Shown here piece by piece: positions 50,197-59,225 of a DNA stretch of 64,000 nucleotides (its first letter is position 1; every line of letters starts with the position of its first letter). The position numbers were made by a program, and so were the translations under genes. The DNA lies in NCBI GenBank assembly GCA_038889235.1, contig JAWAHN010000003.1, positions 406,058 through 470,057 of the forward strand, written 5' to 3'. The notes under the pieces are model-generated. The model was not told the DNA's origin, did no database searches, and saw only the letters and a program-made list of their open reading frames with translations. Source of the stretch: Candidatus Jordarchaeales archaeon. GTDB lineage: Archaea > Asgardarchaeota > Jordiarchaeia > Jordiarchaeales > Freyrarchaeaceae.

Positions 50197-52551
50197 TTGG
50201 CTAAGACGGGTCTGTTCATTTGCGACTGTGGTGGAACCCTAACCAAGAACCTAGACTTCGACGAGCTGGCCTCGTGGGCTAAGAAGAGCGGCAGATTCGC
50301 CGTCGTGGTGAGGCACAGCGACCTTTGCGGCGAGCCCGGGCTCAAGGAGCTTAGGGAGAGCGTTAAGAAGGCAGGCGTGGACCGGGTGGTTATAGCAGCC
50401 TGCTCCCCGAAGGTTAAAGGGGAAGTGTTGTCTAGGGGTGTTGAAGCTGGCGGGCTGAGCAGGTATAGCGTTGTCTTCGCCAACATAAGGGAGCAGTGTG
50501 CTTGGGCTCATCCCGGCCGGCTCAAGGAGGCAACCGAGAAGGCCAAGGCGCTCGTGAACGCTGCAGCTATCAGGGCGGAGAAACTTGAAGACGTGCCCAT
50601 TGGAAAGATTCCGATGACCCAGAGGGTGCTGGTGATAGGTGGAGGGATCAGCGGCATCACCGCAGCCCAGGAGCTGGCCGAGCTGGGATTCCAGGTCACA
50701 ATAGTTGAGAGGCAGCCTACGCTTGGAGGGCTGTGCCTCAAGCTTGGAACGGTCTTCCCGACGGACGACTGCTCGCTGTGTGTTAGGACGACCGCTTGCC
50801 CGGGTCTCGGAGGAGATTCGACCAGGAAGTGTATTTACAGGGCTGCCATAGAAGTGGACCCGCGCATACAGGTGATTACCAACGCTGAGGTCGTCAAGGT
50901 GGCGGGGGAGGTTGGCAACTTCGCTGTGACCGTGAAGAAGAAGCCGAGGTATGTTAGCGACGCGTGCATAAACTGTGGGGCCTGCGCCGAGGTTTGCCCC
51001 GTCAGCGTCCCAGACGAGTTCAACCTCAAGCTGAGCGAGAGGAAGGCGATATACCTCCCGTTCCCGCAGGCTGTTCCGCCAATATACGTGATAGACCCGG
51101 AGAACTGCAAGTTCAAGGAGTGCGCTAAGTGCGTTGAAGTATGCCCGGTTAACGCGATAAACCTCGACGAGAAAGAGGAGGAGGTCGTAATCAACGCTGG
51201 AGCGATAATTCTGGCGACCGGGTTCGAGGAGTACGACCCGAGGAAGCTTGTGGACTACGGTTACGGCAAGCTTCCGGACGTGGTTACTCAGGTCGACCTT
51301 GCCAGGTTGCTCGACATAACGGGTCCGACGGGCGGCAGGCTTGCCAGGGTTTCGGATGGACGCCCCGTTGAGAGGATAGTGATGATACAGTGCGCCGGGT
51401 CGAGGGACGAGAAGCACAACTTCTACTGCTCCAACATATGCTGCATGATAGCGCTCAAGCATGCCATAATGATAAAGAAAAGGTTCCCGGAGGTTGACGT
51501 GGTCATAGCCTACATGGACATTAGGCCCGTTGGCTCGATGTATGAGGAGTACTACAGGGAGGCTAGGGAGCTTGGCGTCACGTTCGTGAGGGGTAAGCCG
51601 GCGTGCATTGTCCCAAGCGAGGACGGAAAGCTCGTGGTTGAAGTTGAGAACACGCTGACCGGGGAGTACAACAGGATTAAAGCGGACATGGTTGCCCTAT
51701 CAATGTCCATGGTTCCGTCGAAGGGGACGCGTGAACTCGCAGCGATGCTCGGCGTCAAGCTTGGTCCAGACGGCTACATAAGCCCCCTCGACAGAAAAGT
51801 GAGGCCGGCTGAGACGAACGTCGCAGGGGTGTTCGTCGCCGGAGCAGCCATGACACCAATGGACATACCGTCAAGCATCTCCCACGCCTCAGCCGCGGCA
51901 ATCATGGCGGCGCGCCTCATGAAGAAGGGCGTCGTGGAGAAGCCACTACTAACGGCAATGGTGAACGAGGAGACCTGTGGGAAGTGCTTGGTGTGCCAGT
52001 GGGCCTGCCCCTTCAAGGCTATAAAGGTGGTTGAGGGGGAGGCTGCCAAGGTTGCAGAGGCGAAGTGCTTTGGCTGTGGTTTGTGCGCCAGCTCGTGTCC
52101 AAGCGAGTCCATCCAGCTGAGGCACCACACGGACGAGCAGATCGTGGCGACGATCAGGGGGCTTGTGACGGACGGGGTGAAGCCGAACATAGTGGCTATA
52201 GCGTGCTACGAGTGCGGCTACTCGGCAATAGACTACGCCGGCATGCTGGGGCTCGAGTACCCTGTAAACGTGAAGGTGATGGAGGTGCCATGCACGGCAG
52301 TCATTGACCCGCAGGAGATACTTAGGGCGCTGACTGACGGGGTTGACGGAGTACTAATAGTCGGCTGCTTCGAGAAAAGATGCCACTTTGATAGAGGAGT
52401 AAGGGCGATGGGTGCGAAAGTGGCGCTCCTCAAAGCGATGCTAAAACAGTTGGGGATGAACCCGCAGAGAGTCCAGATGGTTAACGTGGACTGCGCCGAG
52501 GCAGACAGATTCGTCAACGCGGCCAAACAAATGATAGCGCAGCTGCAGTGA
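50197..52551 (+). CDS. hdrA: HdrA-MvhD fusion protein
   Basis: A 784-residue protein. Residues 1-650 are HdrA: N-terminal ICDCGGTL domain, FAD site VIGGGISGITAAQELAELG near 145, ferredoxin motifs CINCGACAEVCP near 258 and CKFKECAKCVEVCP near 307, CAGSRDEKHNFYCSNICC, and C-terminal CGKCLVCQWACP and CFGCGLCASSCP. An extra cysteine-rich stretch (DDCSLCVRTTACPG) replaces the usual DCxxCILxP. The last 125 residues are MvhD (ACYECGYSAIDYAG, VGCFEKRCHFDRG). Fusing MvhD would fix the hydrogenase or another donor to HdrA. It is a separate bifurcation module from the cluster at 25 kb. It starts with TTG. Confidence 0.95.
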   Translation: MAKTGLFICDCGGTLTKNLDFDELASWAKKSGRFAVVVRHSDLCGEPGLKELRESVKKAGVDRVVIAACSPKVKGEVLSRGVEAGGLSRYSVVFANIREQCAWAHPGRLKEATEKAKALVNAAAIRAEKLEDVPIGKIPMTQRVLVIGGGISGITAAQELAELGFQVTIVERQPTLGGLCLKLGTVFPTDDCSLCVRTTACPGLGGDSTRKCIYRAAIEVDPRIQVITNAEVVKVAGEVGNFAVTVKKKPRYVSDACINCGACAEVCPVSVPDEFNLKLSERKAIYLPFPQAVPPIYVIDPENCKFKECAKCVEVCPVNAINLDEKEEEVVINAGAIILATGFEEYDPRKLVDYGYGKLPDVVTQVDLARLLDITGPTGGRLARVSDGRPVERIVMIQCAGSRDEKHNFYCSNICCMIALKHAIMIKKRFPEVDVVIAYMDIRPVGSMYEEYYREARELGVTFVRGKPACIVPSEDGKLVVEVENTLTGEYNRIKADMVALSMSMVPSKGTRELAAMLGVKLGPDGYISPLDRKVRPAETNVAGVFVAGAAMTPMDIPSSISHASAAAIMAARLMKKGVVEKPLLTAMVNEETCGKCLVCQWACPFKAIKVVEGEAAKVAEAKCFGCGLCASSCPSESIQLRHHTDEQIVATIRGLVTDGVKPNIVAIACYECGYSAIDYAGMLGLEYPVNVKVMEVPCTAVIDPQEILRALTDGVDGVLIVGCFEKRCHFDRGVRAMGAKVALLKAMLKQLGMNPQRVQMVNVDCAEADRFVNAAKQMIAQLQ

Positions 52552-53272
52552 CACTCCTCTACGGAATCTCTCCCCTTTTAATTTTTCTCGAAGTGGAGAA
52601 GGCTGCTTCTTCAACGAGCCCCTTCTTTCTCAACGAACACATCTCGGTAGTCGAGTTTCACTTCCAATTTACTAGCATTATTTGTGCTGCTTAGGCTCTT
52701 TTTACCTTTAGCCGCCTTCTTCGGCGCCGTTAGAATCACGATGAACAACATGGCTCCCTCCCTTCAACAATTCCAGCTTCAAAGGGGCCTATCGACTTCC
52801 TCTCTGCTCTCGGCACGCGCCGGCCACCCCTCCAACAATCAAGAGGGTTCTCGTGGAAAAGTCTTATTCCCCGCCTCGTCTAGTCCGAGACCTAGTAAAG
52901 CGTACCGGACTCTCCGTCTCTCCAGCAACTCTAGGAATTCTTCTTTTTCGGTTTCTAACGAGAAGGGTTTAAAAAAGGGCGAAAACCATTGCGCGATTTA
53001 GGCTTCAACGCTTTCAGGTTGAAGTAGAGCGAGGCAGCGCTCTTCATCGTTTTCTCGAGCTTGGGTTGCAAGGAGGTCGAGAAAAAGTCTTAAGGGGCTT
53101 TTTCAGAGCGGATGAAGTTATTTTAACCCTTGCGACGAGTAGTAAAGGTTAGAGTGAAAAGGAGTTCACTTGGAACCTCTCCACAGTGTGATTCATCTGG
53201 GTGGCACTTTAGCCGCGCCGCGTTGAAGCCCGGAAATCGGAGGGCGCACGCCGCCGTGGGGAAGGCGGGGAT
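52552..53272. other. 721-bp intergenic region between Hdr and CRISPR loci
   Basis: It lies between the 3' ends of the HdrA fusion and cas6. It contains one clear hairpin, CTTCAAC with GTTGAAG around an 8-base loop near 53003-53024, preceded by a promoter-like TTTAAAAAAGG. Such a solitary structured element in a gene-free gap could be a small RNA, but I cannot name one. A 105-codon plus-strand frame at 52684-53001 is low complexity (serine/arginine-rich) and was not called. Confidence 0.45.
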
Positions 53273-54088
53273 CTAGGAGTTGGCGCCGCTCTTCTCTTTT
53301 TTCGGAAGCTCAACGTCCACTACTCCCATTCCCCCCGTCCTCTTCACCCCAATGTTCGAGTACGTGGCATACTCTGAGAGCACCGCGACCCATGGAGCGT
53401 ACCCGTCGGTTTTCTTTAGGTAGAAGTCTGCGTGGCCTACGAAGCCGGCCACCCTCCTCTCCTTTCCCATGGAGACGGTCACGGTTCTCAGCGAGTAGTT
53501 GCGCACGTACACGTTGTCTGAAACCCACTTGTAAAGCTCGTCCACGTCGACCTTAACGTAGTCTGGTGCGAAGGCGTTCCACAGCCTCGCAACGCTCGGG
53601 TAAATGTACCTCGGGTCCGGGAAGAGGAAGGGGAACTCGACGCCGTGCACCGAGAGCTGCGTCGGGGTCCTAAAGAACACTCTGAACCTGTCGCTGACCG
53701 ACACCCCCTCGATGAGCTCCTCGTAGCTCTTCCTCTTCACGCCCACCTCGACGAGTGAGAAGTCCACCTCCCCGAGCTTAACCTTGAAGTCGAAGAGGCG
53801 CTCCAGCAGCTTCTCTCCAACCTCGTCGACGAGGAAGCCCAGCCGAAAACGGAACTCGTCCCCAACCCTGACGTGGAAAAGGTCGCCGTGAACCCTCCCC
53901 TTGCCAACCGGGAAGGCCGGGGAGACACTGTAGGGTCTAAGCTGGTTTGGAGCGTGGAGAGCGTTAGCGAGGCCCGGGTCCACTTTGGCGAAGAAGCCCA
54001 GAAGCCCACCCCTAACCAGGTGCCCCGAAAACCGCCTTATGCCGCCCGAGCTAAGGGCTGAGACTTTAACCACAAGTCCCAGGGGCAT
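53273..54088 (-). CDS. cas6: CRISPR-associated endoribonuclease Cas6
   Basis: A 271-residue RAMP protein that cuts the CRISPR precursor within each repeat. Two ferredoxin-like halves can be seen: the first with GGLLGFFAKVDPGLANALHAP and PYSVSPAFP, the second with TPTQLSVHGVEFPFLFPDP. The glycine-rich loop before the C-terminus, GVKRTGGMGVVDVEL near residue 247, is diagnostic of Cas6. It is last of three co-directional genes (NurA-like, herA, cas6), 46 bp after herA. No cas1, cas2, cas3, cas5, cas7 or cas10 is in the window; they may lie past the right edge. Confidence 0.88.
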   Translation of the reverse strand: MPLGLVVKVSALSSGGIRRFSGHLVRGGLLGFFAKVDPGLANALHAPNQLRPYSVSPAFPVGKGRVHGDLFHVRVGDEFRFRLGFLVDEVGEKLLERLFDFKVKLGEVDFSLVEVGVKRKSYEELIEGVSVSDRFRVFFRTPTQLSVHGVEFPFLFPDPRYIYPSVARLWNAFAPDYVKVDVDELYKWVSDNVYVRNYSLRTVTVSMGKERRVAGFVGHADFYLKKTDGYAPWVAVLSEYATYSNIGVKRTGGMGVVDVELPKKEKSGANS

Positions 54089-54134
54089 GCACGTCCCTCC
54101 ATTCAGACCGCCGGAGAAACGCCAGCTTCCACAC

Positions 54135-55670
54135 TCATCCAGTTGACGTTAACCCTAGTTTTTCACCTGCAGCTGGCACTCCAATGGATGGGTGAGCATA
54201 GGGGGTTTGCACGTACTTCGTCCTCCTCGGCCTTATGTCGACCAGTATCGGCGTCCTCGTCGCCATACCTGTGACCATTGCGGTCCCGGTTGGCAGCAGG
54301 GGTATCCTTTCGGCTTCGTCGGCGCTCGCGTAGTCAAGGATGGGCTTAAGGTACTCTATGTCGTAGGCCCCCTCTATTCGCAGTATGATCTTCGTGCCGC
54401 ACTGCGTTAAAACATCCTTGTCGAGCCCCGCAACCCTCTGGCTCGTCAGGCACAATGTAACACCAAACTTTCTCCCCTCCCTGGCTATCTTCCTCAGCAC
54501 AGAAGCACAGTAGCTTTTAACCCCCTGCGGCGCGAACCTATGGCTCTCCTCCACCACCACGACCACCGGTGGAATCTCACCCCTCCTCCTCGCATTAAAA
54601 ATTTTCTCTAAAACCACCCCGACCACAGTCCTTCTAATCTCCTCGTCCACCCCTCCGCTCACATCCAGGACCGTGAGGTGGCCCGGCTTGACTAGGTCAC
54701 CGACCTTCACGCTCTCCCCGAAGAAGACGAACTCGTTCAGAGCCTGCAGCTTCCTTAAGATAGCCGCCAGCGTGTTCCTCTGGAAACCCCACTCCCTCGC
54801 AGTAGTCTTTACAGCGGCCAGCAAGTCGTCCAGCCTATACCCCTTGCCCCCTATCTTCCTGAGAGCTAGGTGGAGGAGGTCTGCCTGCGCGTCGCTTAGG
54901 TCGCACACCTCGGCTAGAGCATACGGGTTCAGGTCATCTATGCTTATCGACAGCTTCCTGTCTCCCTCTTCCCCCAGCGAGTAGACAGTTGTCGGGAAGC
55001 CTCTCGGCGCCAGGCCAAGCGCCCTCACCCTTTCAATTTCCTCCGGGTTGTTGTTCGCCTGCGAGAAGAACCTGTACTCTCCGTGTGGGTCGACAGCCAC
55101 CACGGGGAACCCTTTCTCGAGGAGTTCCTCAACGAGCACACCGACCGCGTAAGACTTCCCGCTCCCCGTGGCCCCTAGGACCGCAACGTGGTATGGTAAG
55201 AGGAGCTCCGGGCTCAGCGCGACCCTGACATCGTTATTCCCCCTCATGGTGCCAATGAATAGCCCGTCCGGCCTGAACTTTAGGAAGGCCTCGAGGAGCT
55301 CGGCCTTAGCCCTGTAAACCGTGTCCCCCGGCTCGGGTGGCACCTCAGGAGGCAGCAGCCTGTCCCCCCGCAGGACACCCACAACCCTAACCTTCGCCAC
55401 CCTCCACCTTCCAACTCGCGTTGGGAAGCGCGCCTTAACCGGGATACCTTCCTCCAGGTGGAATTGGAGGAACTCCGGGCTGGAGAAGTACTCGTTGTAC
55501 GTCTGGATCGAGTACACGCGGCCAATCATCACGCTCAGTCCAAGGGGGACCTCGACGTACTCTCCAACCTTCACCTCGACGTCCCCGGCAACCTGAAAGG
55601 AGAAGGCCAAGTGGTTTGGGGTCTGCCCGTCGCATATTATCGTTCCAAGCTCGACCGCACGCTCAGCCAC
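54135..55670 (-). CDS. herA: HerA-family DNA translocase/helicase
   Basis: About 511 residues. The N-terminal 110 residues form the HAS barrel (GTIICDGQTPNHLAFSF, VGEYVEVPL, IGRVYSI). The ATPase has Walker A VLGATGSGKSYAVG near residue 175, AVDPHGEY, Walker B PPVVVVVEESHRFAP, and LCLTSQRVAGLDKDVLTQCGTKIILR with the sensor and arginine finger. HerA is a hexameric ring that works with NurA to resect DNA ends. GTG 55670 behind GGAGGATGAACGA, 4 bp after the NurA-like stop, is the best start. Placement directly before cas6 is unusual. Confidence 0.9.
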   Translation of the reverse strand: MAERAVELGTIICDGQTPNHLAFSFQVAGDVEVKVGEYVEVPLGLSVMIGRVYSIQTYNEYFSSPEFLQFHLEEGIPVKARFPTRVGRWRVAKVRVVGVLRGDRLLPPEVPPEPGDTVYRAKAELLEAFLKFRPDGLFIGTMRGNNDVRVALSPELLLPYHVAVLGATGSGKSYAVGVLVEELLEKGFPVVAVDPHGEYRFFSQANNNPEEIERVRALGLAPRGFPTTVYSLGEEGDRKLSISIDDLNPYALAEVCDLSDAQADLLHLALRKIGGKGYRLDDLLAAVKTTAREWGFQRNTLAAILRKLQALNEFVFFGESVKVGDLVKPGHLTVLDVSGGVDEEIRRTVVGVVLEKIFNARRRGEIPPVVVVVEESHRFAPQGVKSYCASVLRKIAREGRKFGVTLCLTSQRVAGLDKDVLTQCGTKIILRIEGAYDIEYLKPILDYASADEAERIPLLPTGTAMVTGMATRTPILVDIRPRRTKYVQTPYAHPSIGVPAAGEKLGLTSTG

Positions 55671-55674
55671 TCGT

Positions 55675-57114
55675 TCATCCTCCAAACGACTTCTTCGCTC
55701 TCTCAGAGTCTCTAGCCCCCTGAATCTTTTCCAGCATGCCCAGCAAGCCCGCCTTGAGGCCGACCTCAACAGACTTCTCGAGCGACAGCAGGTTGTTCAT
55801 AGCCTCCTGCCTAGCCACGGAAACCACGCTCGGCCCCGCCTCGATTCTCTCCCTCAACGGGGCGGAGGTCAAAGTGTAAGCCAAGTCGGCAACCCTCTTG
55901 TGGTCGCTCAGCGGGTCCCTCGACACAAACTCGTACTTCGTCACTATGCCCCCCCGGGACAGGTAGAACTCGTAGACGTCCTTGACAGGAGGCTTACCCT
56001 TCTCCTCCCCCCTCTCTATCAGACACGTGGAGTCACCGTCCTTCAAGACCAAGGAGAGGAAGGCGAGGTCGTTCGCCTTACCCGGAATCCCACCGAGGAC
56101 CTTGCTGCAAACCCTGAAGAACACGTTGTCAGCCGAAGTCGGGCTAACCCCGACCAGCGTGACCCCCTTCTCGCGCGCCACCCTAACCAGCTCATAGAAC
56201 AACTTGTTGCAAGTATCCCTCAGCCTAGCAAGAGTCTTAGACGCCACAAGGAAGCCGTGGGGGACCAGCGAGCCAAGCCTAAAGTAGACGTCGAATTTGT
56301 CGCCGAGCTCCTCCAACAACTGTATCCCAAGCCTGTAGTGCTGAATCTCCCTCAAATACCTCGCCGCAATACTCCTCCCCGCCTGCAAAAGCTCCGGAAA
56401 GTCCGTGGAGAACTCGAAGAACGGGTCCCCCTCCCCGAAGGGCTCAAAACCCTTAAAAGCGTGCAAGTCGGGAATCCGCCTCCTAACCGACTTATCCGGG
56501 TTAAGAACACCTCGCTCAAAAAAGCCAACAAAACCCCCAACACTCATACAGACAACAGTCAAAACAGTAAAGTCGAACAACGCCAAGTTACGAATACTGT
56601 GAGCCGGAGCCGAGCCGGCAACACATACACCGTCAAGAAAAACCTCCCTCGCAAAACCCGGAAGAACAAGGCGCTCACCAAGAAGCCTAACAGGCAAAAC
56701 ACGCCCCCCAACAGCCACCCCAACCAGCCTCTCCCTAACCTCCTCCCCCGAAACCATCGGAAACTCAAGCTTCTTCAAAACACGCAAAACCTTCCCCGAA
56801 ACAGGCCCACCAACCAAGCCAGCCTGCAACCCCCCAAAATCCTCAACAACAGAAGTATAGGAAGGCTCAAAAAACAAATCCTCCCCCACCCTCCTAGCAA
56901 AATCCTCATTAACAACATACCTCCCAGCACCCCTATAAGACAAAACCCCCAAACTCACAAGGTCATCAAGATAATCCTTCACAGCCCTCTCAGTCAAATC
57001 AACCCTCTCAGCAAGCCTACCAACACGAACCTCACCATCAACAGACTGAAGCTCCAAACAAGCATAAAAAACCACAGCAAGCCTAGCCCTATAAGTCGAC
57101 CCAGTCCGCCCCAA
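55675..57114 (-). CDS. NurA-like nuclease with N-terminal winged helix
   Basis: About 479 residues. Residues about 5-70 are a winged helix (YRARLAVVFYACLELQ, then VGRLAERVDLTERAVKDYLDDLVSLGVL). The rest has the NurA order: a first acidic site in LALFDFTVL, a middle RLGSLVPHG where typical NurA has DGSL, KANDLAFLSLVL with Asp, and ARQEAMNNLL at the end. One catalytic Asp is thus replaced by Leu, so activity is uncertain. The identity leans on the neighbouring herA. The longer frame to 57213 adds an odd Trp/Cys-rich hydrophobic stretch that overlaps a TATA-like region, so TTG 57114 is preferred. DNA here is strongly strand-biased. Confidence 0.6.
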   Translation of the reverse strand: MGRTGSTYRARLAVVFYACLELQSVDGEVRVGRLAERVDLTERAVKDYLDDLVSLGVLSYRGAGRYVVNEDFARRVGEDLFFEPSYTSVVEDFGGLQAGLVGGPVSGKVLRVLKKLEFPMVSGEEVRERLVGVAVGGRVLPVRLLGERLVLPGFAREVFLDGVCVAGSAPAHSIRNLALFDFTVLTVVCMSVGGFVGFFERGVLNPDKSVRRRIPDLHAFKGFEPFGEGDPFFEFSTDFPELLQAGRSIAARYLREIQHYRLGIQLLEELGDKFDVYFRLGSLVPHGFLVASKTLARLRDTCNKLFYELVRVAREKGVTLVGVSPTSADNVFFRVCSKVLGGIPGKANDLAFLSLVLKDGDSTCLIERGEEKGKPPVKDVYEFYLSRGGIVTKYEFVSRDPLSDHKRVADLAYTLTSAPLRERIEAGPSVVSVARQEAMNNLLSLEKSVEVGLKAGLLGMLEKIQGARDSERAKKSFGG

Positions 57115-57236
57115 AACAACACCACCAGAAATAAACTTCCAAAAAAACAATACAATACAAAAAATAAAAACATAACCCAACACCCAACCCCAACACCAGC
57201 AAACCCACCCCATCCTCCAAACTCAAACATCCTTTT

Positions 57237-57272
57237 CTTTCAATCCCCACTTGTTGGGACTGTTTTTGTTTC
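57237..57272 (-). CRISPR. Solitary degenerate CRISPR repeat
   Basis: A 36-bp copy of the array repeat with two differences (positions 14 and 19 on the plus strand, T to C and G to T), so 34 of 36 identical. The changes weaken the CCCCA/TGGGG hairpin. It lies 3,025 bp left of the first regular repeat. A decayed repeat is usual at the leader-distal end of an array, which agrees with the leader being to the right. Confidence 0.93.
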
Positions 57273-58267
57273 GTATAATTCCGCAAGTGTGTGAGGCCTT
57301 CCTCACAGAGAGACAGAAGTATGATGACCAACTTTTAAAACTAGAGGCTGGAACCGAAGAATACGAGAACATCAAGGCGAAGAGAGACGTGATGAAGTTC
57401 CTCACGAACGCCGTCTACGGATACCTGGCGTACCGGGGTAGCAGAATGTTTGACGTTGATGTTGCGTCAACGGTGACAGCTCTGGCTAGAGAGGGAATAA
57501 TGAAGGTGTTAGAATTCTTCGAACAGCTGGGGTATCGCCCGCTATACTGTGACACAGACAGTGTCTTCGTCCAAATGCCGTTTGACAAGGCCACAGCGGT
57601 CGTCTCCCAGGTCAACAAAATGCTGGAGAAATACCTGACAGAGAAGTATGGAATCAAGAAGTGTAACATCAAGTTGAAGTTTGAGAAGTATTCATCCAAA
57701 GTTCTGTTTCTTGGAGTTAAGAAAAGGTATGCCATGAAGGTCGTGTGGGAAGGTTCTGAATGCAACTACGTCAAAGTCGTCGGATTCGAAGCTAAGAGAA
57801 CAGACCAGTCGGAGTTCACGAGGAAGTTGCAGAACGACGTCCTCAACATGTTGCTCAATGGTCAAAGCCTACACGAAATAGTCAGCTACGTCAGGGAGTC
57901 TGTGAAGGGATACAGGGAACGAAGCCTAGATGAAATCTCTATCCCTAAAGGGATCGATAAACCTCTACATGAATACAAGTCGAAGCCACCTCACGTCAAA
58001 GGAGCCCTGCTAGCGAACGCATATCTAGGAGCCAGGTTCGGTGTCGGCAGCAAGGTGAAAATGTTGTACGTCAAGCATGTTCCAGGCTTGCCTAGGACGG
58101 ATGTGATATGTTTTGAAACACCCAAACAGCTGCCCGAAGGCGTGGAGGTGGACTGGGATAGGATGATTGAGGTCTCTGTCAAGCAGAAGTTGGAAGACAT
58201 ACTGGAAGCGGTTGGTATAGGTTGGTCAAACATTCTCGGGTCTGAGAACCTTGACAGGTGGTTGTGA
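57273..58267 (+). pseudogene. Family-B DNA polymerase, C-terminal fragment
   Basis: The frame is PolB-like from the first codon after the repeat (RIIPQVCEAFLTERQKYDD), then motif B KFLTNAVYGYLAYRG near 57391 and motif C YCDTDS near 57544, and a complete thumb region to a stop at 58267. The exonuclease domain and motif A, some 400 or more residues of a normal PolB, are missing. The frame upstream reads through the repeat but has no natural start. The piece cannot be a working polymerase. It overlaps the next gene by one base (TGATG), as in an intact viral operon. Confidence 0.85.
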
Positions 58268-58914
58268 TGTTAGTTGCAGATGCAAACGAACCCGTAGAGA
58301 TAGTTTCTAGGCTCCGGGAACTGGGTTTGGAAGTCGAAGTGAAGCGGTTGGATGTAGGAGACTACCTCGCCACTACGTCTGAATTCACAGTTGCCTTCGA
58401 GAGGAAGACTGCTGAAGACTACATCTCAAGTCTGGAGACTGGAAGACTGAACAACCAGGCCTACCAACTGTCCGTCAACTTCCCCATCTCCTTCCTGTGC
58501 ATCATAGGTTCAGTTTCCTACGCTCTCTCCTTCAGGAAGATCAACAGGAAAGCGTATATCTCCTCGATCTCAAGCATCGCTCTGAAAAGGGCAGGGGACG
58601 GCTGTAGAGGTCAAGTCATCTCACTGCAATTTGAAACAGAATATGACTTCACGCTGTTCGTGAAGTGCGTCCACGACCAGCTGTGCAAAGGGGAGTTTGA
58701 AAGGGTTCCCAGACTGAAGGCCCCAGGTGTGGGTAAGAGTGAAAAATTCATAATGCTGACAGCAATCCCCGGAATCGGTGAGAGGAAGGCGAGGAAGATC
58801 TATGAGCACTTCGGAAGCATAGAAGCCGTGGTTAAAGCCTCCGTCCAGGAGCTGATGGAGGTTGAAGGAATAGGGGTTGAGACAGCGAGGAAGATCTATG
58901 AATTCTTCAGGTAG
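58267..58914 (+). CDS. XPF/ERCC4-type structure-specific nuclease
   Basis: A 215-residue nuclease-HhH2 protein like the C-terminal half of Hef/XPF. The active site is VADANEP at the N-terminus, GDYLATTS, and AFERKTAEDYISSL near residue 50, close to the GDxnERKx3D consensus, followed by GRLNNQAYQL. The C-terminal 60 residues are tandem helix-hairpin-helix units (AIPGIGERKARKIYEHFGS, VEGIGVETARKIYEF). It cuts branched DNA at forks. There is no helicase domain. ATG 58267 overlaps the polymerase stop. Such short forms occur in archaeal hosts and in viruses. Confidence 0.88.
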   Translation: MLVADANEPVEIVSRLRELGLEVEVKRLDVGDYLATTSEFTVAFERKTAEDYISSLETGRLNNQAYQLSVNFPISFLCIIGSVSYALSFRKINRKAYISSISSIALKRAGDGCRGQVISLQFETEYDFTLFVKCVHDQLCKGEFERVPRLKAPGVGKSEKFIMLTAIPGIGERKARKIYEHFGSIEAVVKASVQELMEVEGIGVETARKIYEFFR

Positions 58915-58916
58915 GG

Positions 58917-59225
58917 GTGGTCAGGTTGACGGAGGAAATGCTGGTGGAGGCGTGTAAGAGGTTTCCGTACGATGACCACAGGAGGTATCTGTTGTTCCTG
59001 TGTGGTGCGCTGGGAATACAGGAGGATGTGGCACAGATGATCTCGTGGAGGATTTCAAGGGGAGATAAAGGGACTGTGAAGTTCATCGTCAGATTGCTGG
59101 TGCATTCAGGGAATGGTAGGACACTGTCACGATTCCTGCGGATCCTGGAGCCAAACCTAGCTGGGGAGTTTATGACTGAGGAGGTTATCAAGTTAATTAT
59201 AGAAGCGGAGGTGAGTAAAAAGTGA
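58917..59225 (+). CDS. Small protein of unknown function in the replication segment
   Basis: At most 102 residues, helical, with an acidic N-terminus (TEEMLVEACKRFPYDDHRRYLLFLCGALG) and a basic middle. It stands between the nuclease and the AAA+ ATPase and overlaps the latter by four bases, so it belongs to the same operon. No family recognised. TTG 58926 is an alternative start. By position it could be a loader or adaptor, but nothing in the sequence shows this. Confidence 0.6.
   Translation: MVRLTEEMLVEACKRFPYDDHRRYLLFLCGALGIQEDVAQMISWRISRGDKGTVKFIVRLLVHSGNGRTLSRFLRILEPNLAGEFMTEEVIKLIIEAEVSKK

Noticed and set aside
50251-51462. 403-codon minus-strand frame inside the HdrA-MvhD gene
   Set aside because: Shadow of a high-GC coding frame; it lacks any motif, and the plus frame is clearly HdrA.
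55900-57294. 464-codon plus-strand frame opposite the NurA-like gene
   Set aside because: It is open only because the plus strand there is nearly devoid of T and G. Its product is a low-complexity N/P/K/T-rich chain, while the minus frame has a folded-protein pattern and operon context.
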